64,000 bases of DNA, taken from the NCBI GenBank assembly GCA_029207755.1, contig JARCOQ010000005.1:44355621-44419620 (forward strand). Direction: 5' to 3'. The position numbers were made by a program, and so were the translations under genes. Positions within the stretch are counted from its first letter, which is position 1, and every line of letters begins with the position of its first letter. The notes beneath the pieces were generated by a model. It was not told the origin of the DNA, ran no database searches, and saw nothing but the letters and a program-made list of their open reading frames with translations. Shown in pieces: positions 35,651 through 47,060 of this stretch. This stretch comes from Chamaea fasciata. Taxonomy: Eukaryota; Chordata; Aves; Passeriformes; Sylviidae.

Positions 35651-38600
35651 GTAAGTAGTGATGAAGTTGTGGAAGTGCTATATAAAAATTTGTTCCTTGA
35701 GAGCCTCTTTCCTGTACTGTTTAAAGTAATGGAAGCATGGAAGTGATTTTTCTATTTGAACAGAATCAAGTCTGTTAGTCTTTTCTCTGTTCTAATAGTA
35801 ATCTAAAGGATATCTATATCTGTTTTTTCTTTTTTGGGCTTTTAAAGTGTTCATGGTCCAAATAGGATGCTCCCCAAATTTATTGATTGGCTTGTAAATA
35901 CTACCCCTCTTACCACTGATCATTGAAGATTTAAATTTGTTTTCTCAGACTTAGAAAAGTGGTAAGAAAAGGCTACAGAAAAATCTCTTTACTTAACATT
36001 AACAGGGAACACATAGAAACAGGCAGTACTATTTCTTAGATTTTTGTCCGTGTTTTAGATGTCCATAGAACGACATGGGGAAGATAGTAAAGGTGGTAGA
36101 AAAGACAGTAATGGAGAAAATAGAATAGACATGTTGCATTTTAGAGGTAACTGGGCAAGATAGGGAAAGAAATTTTAGGAAAAAATGCAAACTAGTTGCA
36201 GTTTACCAGAACTCAACTGCTTAATGACTAAGGATAGTTTAGTTAGAAGAACTGGAGAGTGGAAGTGCTAACAGTAATTCTGAATTTAAGAATGTGCATC
36301 TAAAATATTTCTGAGTGGAAAATAGCTACACTGAAGTTTCTTCTTGGTTTTTTCAACCTTTGCAGTCTTGTCACAATGAATGCTCTCTCGCTCTGCTAGG
36401 AGCAGCCACGAAGGATCCTATTTGTATTAAAAGATAGTGTAAATAAAACAACGTCAGATAAAGCCAAAACCTTTCTATGACTTAAGAAAAAGTTCAGAAC
36501 ATGTGAAGACTTGTTTCTTGTGATCATAATTCTGTTCTAGAAGTGTAGTTGTTTAAAAAGCTTCACTGGGCACAGAAACTTCCATGTGGATTTGTGTCAG
36601 GTTCCGGCAGTAAAGGAAGGTGGTGCTCAGTGGAAGTCAACTCCAGGCCCGCCTTAGGTGTGTATACCTGCGTTGTTGTGGGAGGCAATGCCTACAGGAT
36701 GATTCCTGTGTGAGGGGCTATTGAACACCTTATATTAGGCTTGTGTTTGGACTCTGTGATCTTAAAAGTCTTTTCCAACCTAAATTATTCTATGATTCTC
36801 TAAAAAAATGGGAATCAAACCACGGGGAAGGAACTTTGAGTGGTCTGTGATTCAAGCTCCTGCTCAAAGCAGGGTCAGCTCTGCAGTCACATTGGGTTGC
36901 TCAGGGCTTGCTGGGTCTTAGAAATCTCCAAGGACAGAGAACTCACAAACCTGCCTGGGTTTCAATCCCCGTAGTTGGCTGTCCTTATGAGGAAAACATT
37001 TCTCTACATATCCCATTAAAGCCCCTCCTTTTGATTTTTATAATAAATATTGCTATGAATGAAATTATGACCTTCCCTCTAAGTCATAAGGTAATGTTCT
37101 TTACATATATAAAGAATATTTCCTAATGGTGAATTCTACAGGTATTTTGTTCAAATAGTGATTTTACTCAGGAAAACAATACAACTAGGAAGGTAAGTAT
37201 AGGCCACAGCTGCCTGCGTACTAATTTTTTTTTGATTGCACTGCCAGAAAGCTAAGTACTAAAATTAACTTCAGTTTAGACAGTATTTTGGTTTTGTTAA
37301 TCTAAAACTGAAAATTATTATTATCCCCCATTAATACTTAAAACAGAATGAAAATGGAAAATGTAAACATTCTTAATTGGGCACAGCTCTGCTTGTTTCT
37401 ACATCAAAGTTCTTTACTTGGGTTTTTATTGCAGACGGAGCTGTGTATCATGCTTGCCATAAATCTACATACTCAGTTCTCCCTGAAGACTACAACTGGT
37501 ATGTAAATGTGCTTTGGTGTGTGGCCTTTTCGTGTAACATTTATTCCAGGGCTGCTCTCTCTCTTTGCCGTGTAATCATCATATAATGGGATCAAACACA
37601 TCTATTGCCCATATTGGATATATGTAATAATTTTAGCTAAAGTACTGTCTCCAGTAGTAATCATTGTGAAGTTATGTTTCAATGTAATGAAAAGTCATGC
37701 AGGACTCATTCTGAACATGTTGATGACCCCCTGGAGTTTTGTTTGTGGAAGAGCAAAATTAGCTACGAGTTGTCATTTCCGTTGCTTGTCGTTAGGACAA
37801 AGTCTGGGTATTTTTGTGCTGCTGCATGGGAAACCTGTGTAGAAATGGGAAAAGGTGATACAAATATAGTGAGAAACACTGAATTTGTGTCATCGACAGT
37901 TTCAGGAAGCTTAATGTGTCATGGGAAGGGGAAGGAAGGTGAGAAAATTCTTACAATGAAATTCATAGTAGGACTTCTTGTTCAGCATTTTTTACACAAT
38001 AGAAAAGTTGGAGCCCCAAACAGAACTTTGTTTCCTGTTACTTCATTACAGATGCCATAGATCTTGTAAAGGCATGTTGTCCTAGAGGTCATTATCCCCA
38101 TCTGTTTAGAGTTTTATATGCAACTATCTAAGTGTTGAAGATTTTTTTTCAACTCATATTTCCCGCTATTTTAATAATTTATTTTAGCCCTTTTTTCCTC
38201 TCCATCGAAAAAGAAAAAGGAAGAAGGCTGAGGAAACAAAAAATTGGATCAAATATTTATGACCCTTATTTTATAGAAGATTACTAAGGAGTCATTAATG
38301 GAGGGTCAAATCCAGTTTTCTTTGATACTTGGGCTGCTCAGTTGTTCAGTACTTCTGAAAGTTCTGAGTGTTTTTTTAATTTTTATAGCAAAGTGGAACT
38401 TGCAGTGACATCTGATTTGAAGACAATTGTCTGCTACCACCCTTCGCTTGAGATTCCATACGAGCATACAAAAGTATGTCCAAGTGTGCACATTAATATT
38501 TCTTACTCTTGTAAATGCATTTAGTAGTTCATAGGTTTGAGTTTACAGCATCTTTTTTAGTTTGAAATACTTTTTAGTGTGTGATCCACACATCTGTGAA

Positions 38601-41220
38601 GTAAATGACTGATGAATATAGCTGCTGCCGCAAGGAGGAATTTACTCTGAGTTGAATTGAGGGAAGGTTGCAGAGTGAGAAAATCTCAGATATCACAGCA
38701 TACAGTAGCTTTGGTAGAATTAAACGAGGCACTAAAAGACTTGTGCACTACAGAGAAAATAGTGTCTGTCTATTCAGCTCCTACTCAGAGAGGGTGATTG
38801 GAATGCAGGTTATGGCTCACATGTCCTACTGGGCAAGAGAATACAAAGAAATACTCCTGCTACTGTTTTCGAGTGGAACTTTAAATTCCATTCAGTAGAG
38901 TTCATAAAAGCCACAAAGAACTTTAAATATTGATTTTTACCTATCAGTAGTACTTTTAATGTGTTCTTTAGATTGACAAAAGTAAATCTAGTGTTGTGGT
39001 TTAACACCTAGAAAAATTTTTCTAGTGTACACTTTTTGTTTGAATTTCCAGTTCTCATGTGCTAGTAAAATATTGCAGCTGGCAGCTGTGTTGCTGAAGT
39101 ACCCAGTGTGAAAACTCTCCCTTGAAACCTAAACCAATTTTGCAGTTTTTGCCTGCAAATTACATAGCAGTATTTTTAAATCTTGTCAGTTGCATTTGCC
39201 TCAAGAAAAACAGGAGTAAAAGGCTAAAACAAGGAAAAATATTTGTAATAGTGGTAGTAGTTACATTTCCAGTTGAAAGCAAACAACTTGGTCTTACCTG
39301 TGGCATTAAAAATTAGGAAGTGACATTCTTCTCAAAGGTACATGTCCTCTCAAAGATTTTTAGCAATGATGATGCTTGCTATGAATAAAATTCTGACTGG
39401 GAATAATGTGGATACTTTTGTGTTAGTAGAACTGAAGCTGATGATTCAGCTAGTGAATTGTAAGATTGAGATCTGCAATAATGACTGCAAGAATGCTGGT
39501 TTTAGGGGTAGGGTCATCAGCTGTAGCACCTAGGGTAAATAGATGTGTCTAGACACCTGCTCCATGGTGGTGTGGTTTCATTCAGAGTGGGAAGGTGGGG
39601 ACAATAAACAGCCAATGCAATTGCAGGTGTTTTTCTGCATTTTTTTGGTTTCAGCTGTTAGAAAGCATTACAGATTACTCTTATGTAGCTTGGCTTTTTG
39701 ACTTCCTCAATTAAATAAAACAAGGAGAAACACATATATATATACATTACTGTTTTGCTAGCCCATACCACGGCCAGATCCAATGAATAATAAAGAAGAA
39801 AACCTTGATCAAGTTTTAAAATCCAGATTGAATGAAAAAGAGTTAAAGAACAGAAGGGGTCCTACAATTGAAGAGCTCAGCAAAATGTTTTACACAACAA
39901 AACATCGCTGGTATCCTGTGGGACAGTAAGTATTCTCTTTTAGATTTGTTTGTTCCTTTTGGAAGTAAAGGGAAATACAGAAATAACTTAATGACCAGAT
40001 TCAACCTAGGATAAGTCATGTCAGATAAGATACCTCTAGCATTTGGGCTGCTACATAAAATTTTCAATGCAGTGTTGGGTAAATGGAAGACTGTATTTAA
40101 TGAGGAAGTTTTTTAACACTGCTCCTTTGATAGACTTCGCCACTTTTTTATGTAAAATATGTGACAGTGTAGAAATTTCTCATACATCCAGTTAGGTACT
40201 GCTTCAAGTCATTTACTGAAGTTCCATAACAGGGTCTAGTATGTAAAATACCCTCAATGGACATAACCAAATACAGCTTGGAAACATGCATTGCCTATTC
40301 CTTAGCAACCTCAGTGGGTTGATTCTCATATGTAGGCGTAGTAAAGGTTTTTCATTTGGAATGGTGAAAAGTGCTGTTTGGTGTGCCTTGTATTCAGAAA
40401 TCAAGGAGGAGGAGAGGTGCACATATACATGACTGAGCTTAAAGAGGAACTCTTTGTTCAGGTATACTAATGTAAACAAAGCAGCATTCTGGTGTGCGTT
40501 ACTCCCTCCACTCCATGTTATGCCATCTTTCGATAGCTGCTAATTTTATGGCGATGGAGACATACTATAGGCGATTTTTTTGTTGTTGTTGTCCACAGAA
40601 AACTTCTTAATTAATATGCTTTGGGGGTAGATAAAAGGAATAGAATGGTAGGACTTTTATGACCAAGGGGTAGCTGTCACTTTAATGAAGATCAGACAGG
40701 ATCTGCCTTGTTTAGCATGCATAATTAAGAGAAAAGTATGGATCATTTTTTGTTCTGAAGAATCTGTTTTTTAGTTTTTCTGCAAAATATTACACTATTT
40801 AATATACAGTCTGGCACAGCTCCTTTGAACATCTTTGTTAAATAGTAATCATTTTAGCCAAAGGGAAGGCTGACCATGTAATAAAATTAACTTCACACAA
40901 AGGATTAAGAATAAACAGCAGTCTTTGTGCCTATTCAGCTGTAAAACTGATTGGATTATTGCGTGCTTGTAGCAGATGTAGCAATAGAAATGAGTAGCAT
41001 TATGTAACTCCACAAACAACAGAGATGACATCTAATGGGTGGTGATGGATTGTGCTTGTGTATCTTGTATTTCACTTCCTCGTGTGACCTCAGATCACTC
41101 ACTGGGGGCAGAAATACTACGAAAATAAAGGCTGTCCACGGGTTGCACTCACTGCAACATTTTTTTTCTTTTAGGTATCATAGAAGACGCAAGAATCCTA
41201 ATCCTCCTAAAGACCGATAA
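35569..41220 (+). CDS. MRPL42: MRPL42 (mL42), mitochondrial ribosomal protein; gene span of five coding exons
   Basis: Joining 35569-35650, 37435-37498, 38389-38473, 39762-39925 and 41175-41220 gives 146 codons plus TAA (human is 142). The first 27 residues have Arg6, Arg16 and Lys22 and no acidic residue, as expected for a mitochondrial targeting peptide, and differ strongly from human. From residue 28 on ([14 protein letters not shown]) the match to human mL42 is clear: [28 protein letters not shown], a charged Glu/Lys-rich linker (about 80-110), then TTKHRWYP and the C-terminus NPPKDR. The protein, once classed as MRPS32, is part of the mitochondrial ribosome. All introns are GT-AG and in frame. 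The start has A at -3 and G at +4. A poly(A) signal lies 50 bases after the stop. Confidence 0.97.
36741..36800 (+). repeat. CR1 LINE tail fragment (plus orientation)
   Basis: Contains GTGATCTTAAAAGTC, TTCCAACCTAAATTATTC and TATGATTCT, the CR1 3' terminus including octamer-repeat remnants. The upstream 150 bases may be older CR1 sequence too diverged to call. Confidence 0.8.
36845..37075 (-). repeat. CR1-like LINE fragment (minus orientation)
   Basis: Contains GGTTGCTCAGGGCTTG, AATCTCCAAGGACAGAGA, GGCTGTCCTTATGAGGAAAA and CATTTCTCTACATATCC in the order of the complement of a CR1 tail. It is diverged and truncated at both ends. Confidence 0.7.
37435..37498 (+). CDS. MRPL42: MRPL42 coding exon 2
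   Basis: 64 bases, acceptor TTATTGCAG before ACGGAGC, donor GTATGT after AACTG. It encodes [20 protein letters not shown] with split codons at each end. Confidence 0.95.
37499..38388 (+). other. MRPL42: MRPL42 intron between coding exons 2 and 3
   Basis: 890 bases. The 128-codon open frame at 37674 lies wholly in the intron and shows no domain. Confidence 0.75.
38389..38473 (+). CDS. MRPL42: MRPL42 coding exon 3
   Basis: 85 bases, acceptor TTTTATAG before CAAAGTGG, donor GTATGTCC after ACAAAA. It encodes [19 protein letters not shown] through EIPYEHTK. Confidence 0.96.
38474..39761 (+). other. MRPL42: MRPL42 intron between coding exons 3 and 4
   Basis: About 1.3 kb, AT-rich. Just before the acceptor lies a short TA repeat (about 39732-39743). 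Nothing else was recognised. Confidence 0.75.
39762..39925 (+). CDS. MRPL42: MRPL42 coding exon 4
   Basis: 164 bases, acceptor TTTTGCTAG before CCCATACC, donor GTAAGT after GGGACA. It begins PIPRPDP and ends KHRWYPVG. It carries the charged linker and the [13 protein letters not shown] block, the most conserved part of the protein. Confidence 0.96.
39926..41174 (+). other. MRPL42: MRPL42 intron between coding exons 4 and 5
   Basis: About 1.25 kb with no repeat or exon recognised. A good polypyrimidine tract precedes the acceptor. Confidence 0.75.
41175..41220 (+). CDS. MRPL42: MRPL42 coding exon 5 and stop
   Basis: 46 bases, acceptor TTCTTTTAG before GTATCATAG. It completes Gln132, then encodes [14 protein letters not shown] and TAA. 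The C-terminus is nearly the same as in human. Confidence 0.96.
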
Positions 41221-41269
41221 GGAAGATAACTTCTTGTTCATCAGGACTTTGCTGTTAATTTTGATTGGA

Positions 41270-41275
41270 AATAAA
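41270..41275 (+). terminator. MRPL42: Poly(A) signal of MRPL42 (AATAAA)
   Basis: The first AATAAA after the stop codon, 50 bases downstream. GT-rich sequence follows at about 41290-41302 (TGTTTGGCTGTAAC). It gives a short 3' UTR of about 70-80 bases. Confidence 0.7.
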
Positions 41276-41299
41276 AGTTACAGAAAGTGACATGTTTGG

Positions 41300-44025
41300 C
41301 TGTAACAGAACATGCTTAACTTGATTTGACTGTTATTTTCTACTAGAAACAACGAAATGGCAAAACAGGGAGTCAGTGAAGGCAGTTGCGTATTCCTGGT
41401 CAGCAAATGGACTAGTCTTAGAACAGGATGTAACAGGGATGGAGTGCTCTGATTAAATTCAAGAGGTCAGAGGCTCATCATTGGTCAGGTGGATCCATGC
41501 AAGTCTTGTGTCAAAATGGGAAGTCTAGAAATGGACGTGTTTGGGTTTGGCGGTTTTGAGTGGGATAGAATATTTTTTTTCTTTAGGAATCTAGTAACTG
41601 CAGGTGAGCTTGAATGCTGAAGTATTAATGAAGTAGTATTTATGAAAAATATTATATGAGGTATTTGTGTAAACAATTAAATAGTTTTCCTTCTTCTGCT
41701 ACACTTGCAAGATACCTGCTCCCATGCTTAATTCTACATCAGCCAAGTGATTGTATTTAAGCCTATTGTTGTGTATGGAAAACTGGCCAACTTGGTTAGT
41801 TTTTAGCATCCAAGACACAGTAACTTGCCCTTCTAAATCATTTGAGAACTTCTGTATGCATTTGTGGTTCATGGGGTTTTTTTGTTTGTTTGTTTAATCC
41901 CACCCCAGCTACCACTCAGTGAGGATGCTGTGTTCATACTAAGTTGGAATAGCTGTAGCACAGTAGAAGTTGTTTATACCAGCAAGGTAATCACTGCTCT
42001 TTGTAGCGTACCAAAGAGGAAAGATTGACCCTTTATTACATAAAATGCTTTAAATTAAAAAAACTGTCCAATTCTACTTCATTGCTTTAGCATTTTGTAG
42101 TGCTTAAATGTTCTTCCTCTTGTAATATTCTGTCATGAAGCATTTTTTTCTTTCAGGAAAAGGAAAAAAACCCTTTGTTCCAGTCTACAGTTGTAGGCAT
42201 CAGCCCTCTGATAGAAAGGGCTAGCTTAGAACATTATGCCGCTGCAGAGATCCCACTGACTTCATAAAGCCTTCTTAGTAGATCCTTCTGAATAATCAGG
42301 AAATAATTATCTCATATACATCATGTATTTTTATTGCATTTCCCTTCCAAAGCACTTTGAATAACCTGGGAAGGGATTTGTTTCTTCTGTTAGTCTAGTG
42401 TAATTTTGCCAGTGTGTGTTTTCTACAGGTTTTGCTAGAAGTTGAGTACCACTCATCCTCTCAGTTGAGAAACTGTTAGTTCCTAAAGATACTAATGAAT
42501 AACGCTTTTTTTCCGTTGAACATCCTTTATTTGTGAAAAAAGCAATGTTGGATGTGTGTATAAAGACTGCTGTTAAATACTTGTGGAATTTTTTATGGAA
42601 AACTAGTGCCAGTGCATTTTTAACTCTGAATGCTGGGTAGCTGATAATGGTTTATCATGGCAGAGCATGAAATCGTTTTGCTCCTTCACTCTGTTGTGCT
42701 TATAAGATATCAGAGTCCATGTTCAAGCTGACATCAGCCAAGTGACTTTGGCTCCCTATTACTGGTGTGTTGCTCACATTGTAAGTCTGCTGCTGTGTTG
42801 CTCACATTGTAAGTCTGCTGCTGTGGAGTAATGTCTGTAGGGTCCCTATGAAGGATGGCTGCTTAACTCTGTAAGTTCAATCACATGAACATAATCGTGG
42901 CTTTTTCTGCCTGGAATGTAACTTTTTAAATAGATTGTAGTAATTTGTAGTACAACAAATTTTGGTGTTTTCATCAGTTTGTGGTGCCTGGTAAGAACTC
43001 CAGTGTATAAGTGAGTTTACATTTTGTGTAGTGTTCTGTTACGTTCCAGTGCATTAAATTGTCACCATTTGACTTCACTCCAGTGTAAGAAGAGATATCC
43101 TTGTACTAATTTAAACTTACAATTATTTCCCCCCATTTTTTTCCTCCATATTTTTGCTTATTGCTGCCTAATGCTGCTAAGGAATTTTGCTTTACAGAGA
43201 AACCTTCTCTTATGACATTTGTCTGATTTCTTGCCTGTCAAACCCTGTTTGATCAAACATCCGCAATCACTGTAGAAGTACTGGATTTCACAAGGTTTCC
43301 CAAACACTTTTGGATGCTTTTCAGGCATTTTGAGAGCTAAAAATCTATGATGTGCGTGGCTGCTATCTTTAAAGTACTTCCTTTTCTGACAAGTGGCTGG
43401 AAACTCTCTAAAACACATGTTCACTACATGTACCCTGTGCCCTTCTGCTAATAATTCGCAACATTGATGTTTTAAAATCTTTCCCTACATTGTGCTGCTG
43501 CTTTCAATCTTACTGCATTTTCTTTTACTAAATCTTTTTCCTGGGTTATCCGAGGCATGACAATTAAAATACAACTCCGACAGTAATCTGAAGCTCTCTT
43601 CTTAGCTTTCTAGGTCTCAAACAACTGTCTTTGTTTCTCTTCACTTGAAAACTTGGAATTCAGAATTCATTCACTTGGTTATTGTTCTGTTTCTATGAAA
43701 AAAAAATTTTGAAAGTTAAGTTTGGAATTTGTTTTCTGTTACCATTGCTCTTTGTAATTTAAAACTTAAGTTGCATAAAATTCCCAATGTTAAGTGTGTT
43801 CTGGCACTTTGTATCCAAGTTTGGCACTTAGCCATTTGCTTTGTATCTAGTAGCTATTGAGTGTTCCCGAGCGTCTTAGGCTCGTTGCTCAGTAAATTGG
43901 GTACATCTTGGTGAGGGATTTTTGTTTTCGAAATGTCTCACCAAAAGTCTCCTCAGGCCTTGCTTGTTCTGCATGCCGTTTGAAAACTGGTTCAGTTACG
44001 TATCAAAAATTTTGCCCTTTATTCA
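41300..44025. other. Intergenic sequence after MRPL42
   Basis: No exon or known repeat was recognised. It holds a 28-bp exact tandem duplication at 42767-42822. Confidence 0.55.
42767..42822. repeat. 28-bp exact tandem duplication
   Basis: The copies 42767-42794 and 42795-42822 are identical. Each includes CACATTGTAAGTCTGC. Confidence 0.97.
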
Positions 44026-44290
44026 CAGAATCACAGAAGTGTTAGGTTTGGAAGGAATCTCTGGAGATCGTATTGTCCAACGTTTTTGCTAAGGCAGGGT
44101 CGCCAGGTGCATTTGGAATGTCTGCAGAGAAAACTCCACAACTTCCTTGGGTAGCTTGTTCCAGTGCTCCCGAACAGGAATTCGGACCATTTAAATCGCA
44201 GTTCAGTTAATCTCGGTGCCTCAGTGAAAAGAATTCTTTTCCCTCCTCTAGTCGTCCCCGGATTGAAACAAAACGGATGCTTGTAGGAGG
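44026..44290 (-). repeat. CR1-like LINE fragment (minus orientation)
   Basis: Starts TTCACAGAATCACAGAAG (complement of the terminal repeats), then GGTTTGGAAGGAATCTC, GAATGTCTGCAGAGAAAA and CTCCACAACTTCCTTGGG. After about 44180 it becomes hard to follow and leads into a small GC-rich patch (about 44290-44460) that I cannot assign. Confidence 0.75.
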
Positions 44291-45200
44291 GGTTTTTCCC
44301 TTGGGCGCTGCTGTGCAGGCTGTGTCGGCACCACCGGGAGGCAGCACCGCTCAGCGCCGGACCGCGGCCGCGCTCTGCGGGAAGCCCGAGAGGCGGCCTG
44401 GGCTCCTCCCTTAGCGACACTCGGGAGTACTGCGGGGAAAGGAGCTCCCTAGCACCTCCCAAAGGGCTTGGATTTCAAGGGTCAAAGGTTTTTTGCCTGT
44501 TTGCTTTAGCTTTTGTAATGTGTCTCAGAGACAAAGGAAAGCTTCATCATCCCAGGCTGAGGAAAAAATGAGTCGACAGTGCGGCAGTAATGGGACCCAT
44601 GTGACAAGTGTCATGACTGTTTCATTTCCCCATGACTACGGTGGAAGTAGCAGTTACCCACCTGGCCATCCGCCCACCCATCCTTCTCTCTCTCCCCCCC
44701 CTCCAGCTGTTAAGTTCTATAGGAAACTTCTCTCTTGCTGCTGTTGTAATAGCTCTGAACTTTACCTGTCATGTCCAAATTCTGCTGTACCACAATAAAT
44801 CATTGTGGCAGGTCATTAGAAGGCAAAGTACCGGCTGCTTGTTAAATCCAGCACTGCATTTCTCAGTTACTCCAGTCTTTATGAATTTTAGAAGCTTCTC
44901 TCCTGTAATTTCTCACATGCTCATTCCATCCTCAAAGCAAATACAAAGTTATAAAATGGAGAGATCAAATAGATGTGGACTGCATTCCTCATCTGTATAT
45001 TTTATTTTAATGCTGCAATATAACAAAATTGACCTAGAGCAAACCCACTAGTCACCAGTATAAAGGAACAAATTGTGTACCTACAACACATAAAAGTTGG
45101 CGTTTTCTCCAAAATTGAGACAGATGCTAATTAGACATCTAAACCTGAGTTAATCTTCACAGGCTCCCCTTCTGGTCAGTCGGCACAGAAAAAGTACACG
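44291..45200. other. Intergenic, unassigned GC-rich patch then AT-rich sequence
   Basis: The patch at about 44300-44420 is CpG-containing but small. It may be diverged repeat. No exon was recognised; the open frames of 101-143 codons look accidental. Confidence 0.4.
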
Positions 45201-47060
45201 AACAAGGCAGTTGAACATTTTAATGTTTTATTGTCTAGAATATGTCACACAATTGTTCTCTAGAGATACATTTTCCTTTTCTGTGAAGGGAGGATGAAGA
45301 TGAGATTCAGATATCTATATTGGAGCCTTTCTCTCTCTTTTTTAATTTTTTTTTTTATTTAGGAGCATATCTAGGCAAAATACTCTTAAAATAAAAAATT
45401 TTGGTGTTTCTGCTAGCCTTCAAATAGTCTGTATATAGGAGCTCTTGGTTTTCTATATAGAGTAATTCACACATATTTAATTTGTAAATGTACACTGTGT
45501 ATGGGATTTTAATCTCACCTTGTATTTAATCAACCCTCTAATGCTAAAAATAATAAGCTGTTTGGAGAAATAAGATAGTTAATTATGTATCTTTCTGTCA
45601 CCTCTTATAAAATGAGCCTGTGATTTCAACTGTTATCTTTAGGTACTTCTACAAAAACAAACATGATAAATTATGAGTTACTGGGCAATTTGAAAAGTTT
45701 AAATACAAGTGATACAGAATGTTAATTCCACTGTGTATAACTACAGCTGTTGGAACACTGCAGATCAGACAGTTGGAGGTACGTGGAAACTGCATGAACT
45801 AAACAGCATGTTTGGTCAGCAATTTTGCATCTCATGGCTTCTGGAGAAGTAGAAGTTTACGGCCTGGCATGTCACTTTATTAAGAGTCATGATGTAGGTG
45901 AGAAGTGATAATCAATGTATTACAAAGCTTTTCATTATGTAAAGACAACACAGGATGTTGGCACAGCCAATAAATCTAAGGAAGCTTTGCCAACTGGTCT
46001 TTAGGAAATATAAGTACAGAAAAAAAGTTGTGCTCATATTCAACTTTACTGCTTGTCAAGATGAAAACCAGTATCAGGTCAGAGGCAGTTTACCTTTTTA
46101 AATATGACTACTTTTGACTACTGCCAAAGTTTAATTCCTCAGCAAAAGGACCTCCCTACCAACAAAATGTGAGATGATTTAAAAAAAAAAAATCTGCAAT
46201 AACTGTTTTTAGCATCTCTTCTGCTAAAACTAACAAAATGTAGACCATGAAAGTTACAGAGAAAAAATTAAATGAACAGTGGAAAGTTATTGCACTAAGG
46301 CATTAACATGTTGAATAAAAATTAACCTAAGTAAAAGACTATTGAAGCATGACCCTCTTGTACAAACATGTATTTCCTACTCACTAATGGTAACAAAACA
46401 GAGCTTAATAGTTTCATGCAAAGATTAGTGTTTCTTAAACACTCCTAGTCATTACCACCAAGTTTTTTTAAACACTGCTGAAATTTCTTGTCTTAAATAC
46501 TGCTAGTTTCTCATTCAAATGTGTTTCATTTGTTTAAACAAATAATATGCTATGTACTGCTTTTCTGAAGTCAGCATCTGTAGGAATTACACTGCATCAG
46601 AGCTGTGCTGCAGGAGTGGTCTTTACCTTTGCTTTAGTTAAGACAAACTGATGATTTCTATTGAATAATAAACAAATGCTAGGAAAAAGATTTCCTTGAC
46701 CCTTAATTAGTTAACGTTTGGTTGATATAAGTAACATAAGGCTTTATATCCTTTTCAAAATTTTGTAATTTTTAATACTGACTGGTTTCAGTATGGGTTC
46801 ATTTGTTATTTTCCAAGAATAGGTGTTTACAGAATTCCCTTTCCCCCATGCCATTTTTCCTACAGTTAAAATCCTGGCATTAGTGATGGAGTAACAGAGT
46901 GGTAGCGAATTCCACAAAATTTAGAACTAGATGAAGAAAAAAGGATTTCCTATCCAGAGTAGAAGTACAGAGAAAATAAAGTTCATGGGAAATTTATCAC
47001 AAGCAGAGGTAAGAAAAATGACAGAGAAATTCCCTTTCTGGAGCATGTATTTGTATTAAA
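45200..47060 (-). ncRNA. Possible 3' end of a minus-strand non-coding transcript (SOCS2-AS1-like position)
   Basis: On the minus strand AATAAA lies at 45232-45227, followed downstream (lower coordinate) by a U/GU-rich stretch around 45180-45212, the arrangement of a real vertebrate poly(A) site. The 1.8 kb upstream of it on that strand are AT-rich and UTR-like, with no coding frame. In human an antisense transcript (SOCS2-AS1) starts near the SOCS2 promoter and runs toward MRPL42, so position and strand fit. No exon or splice site could be assigned. The call is tentative. Confidence 0.25.

Larger units (their letters stand above)
35651..37434 (+). other. MRPL42: MRPL42 intron between coding exons 1 and 2
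   Basis: About 1.8 kb. It holds two CR1 pieces in opposite orientation (36741-36800 and about 36845-37075) and otherwise nothing recognisable. Confidence 0.8.

Noticed and set aside
38989..39020. TTGTGGTTTAACACC, similar to the start of another avian LTR family
   Set aside because: The following sequence does not continue like that family, so only about 15 bases resemble it.
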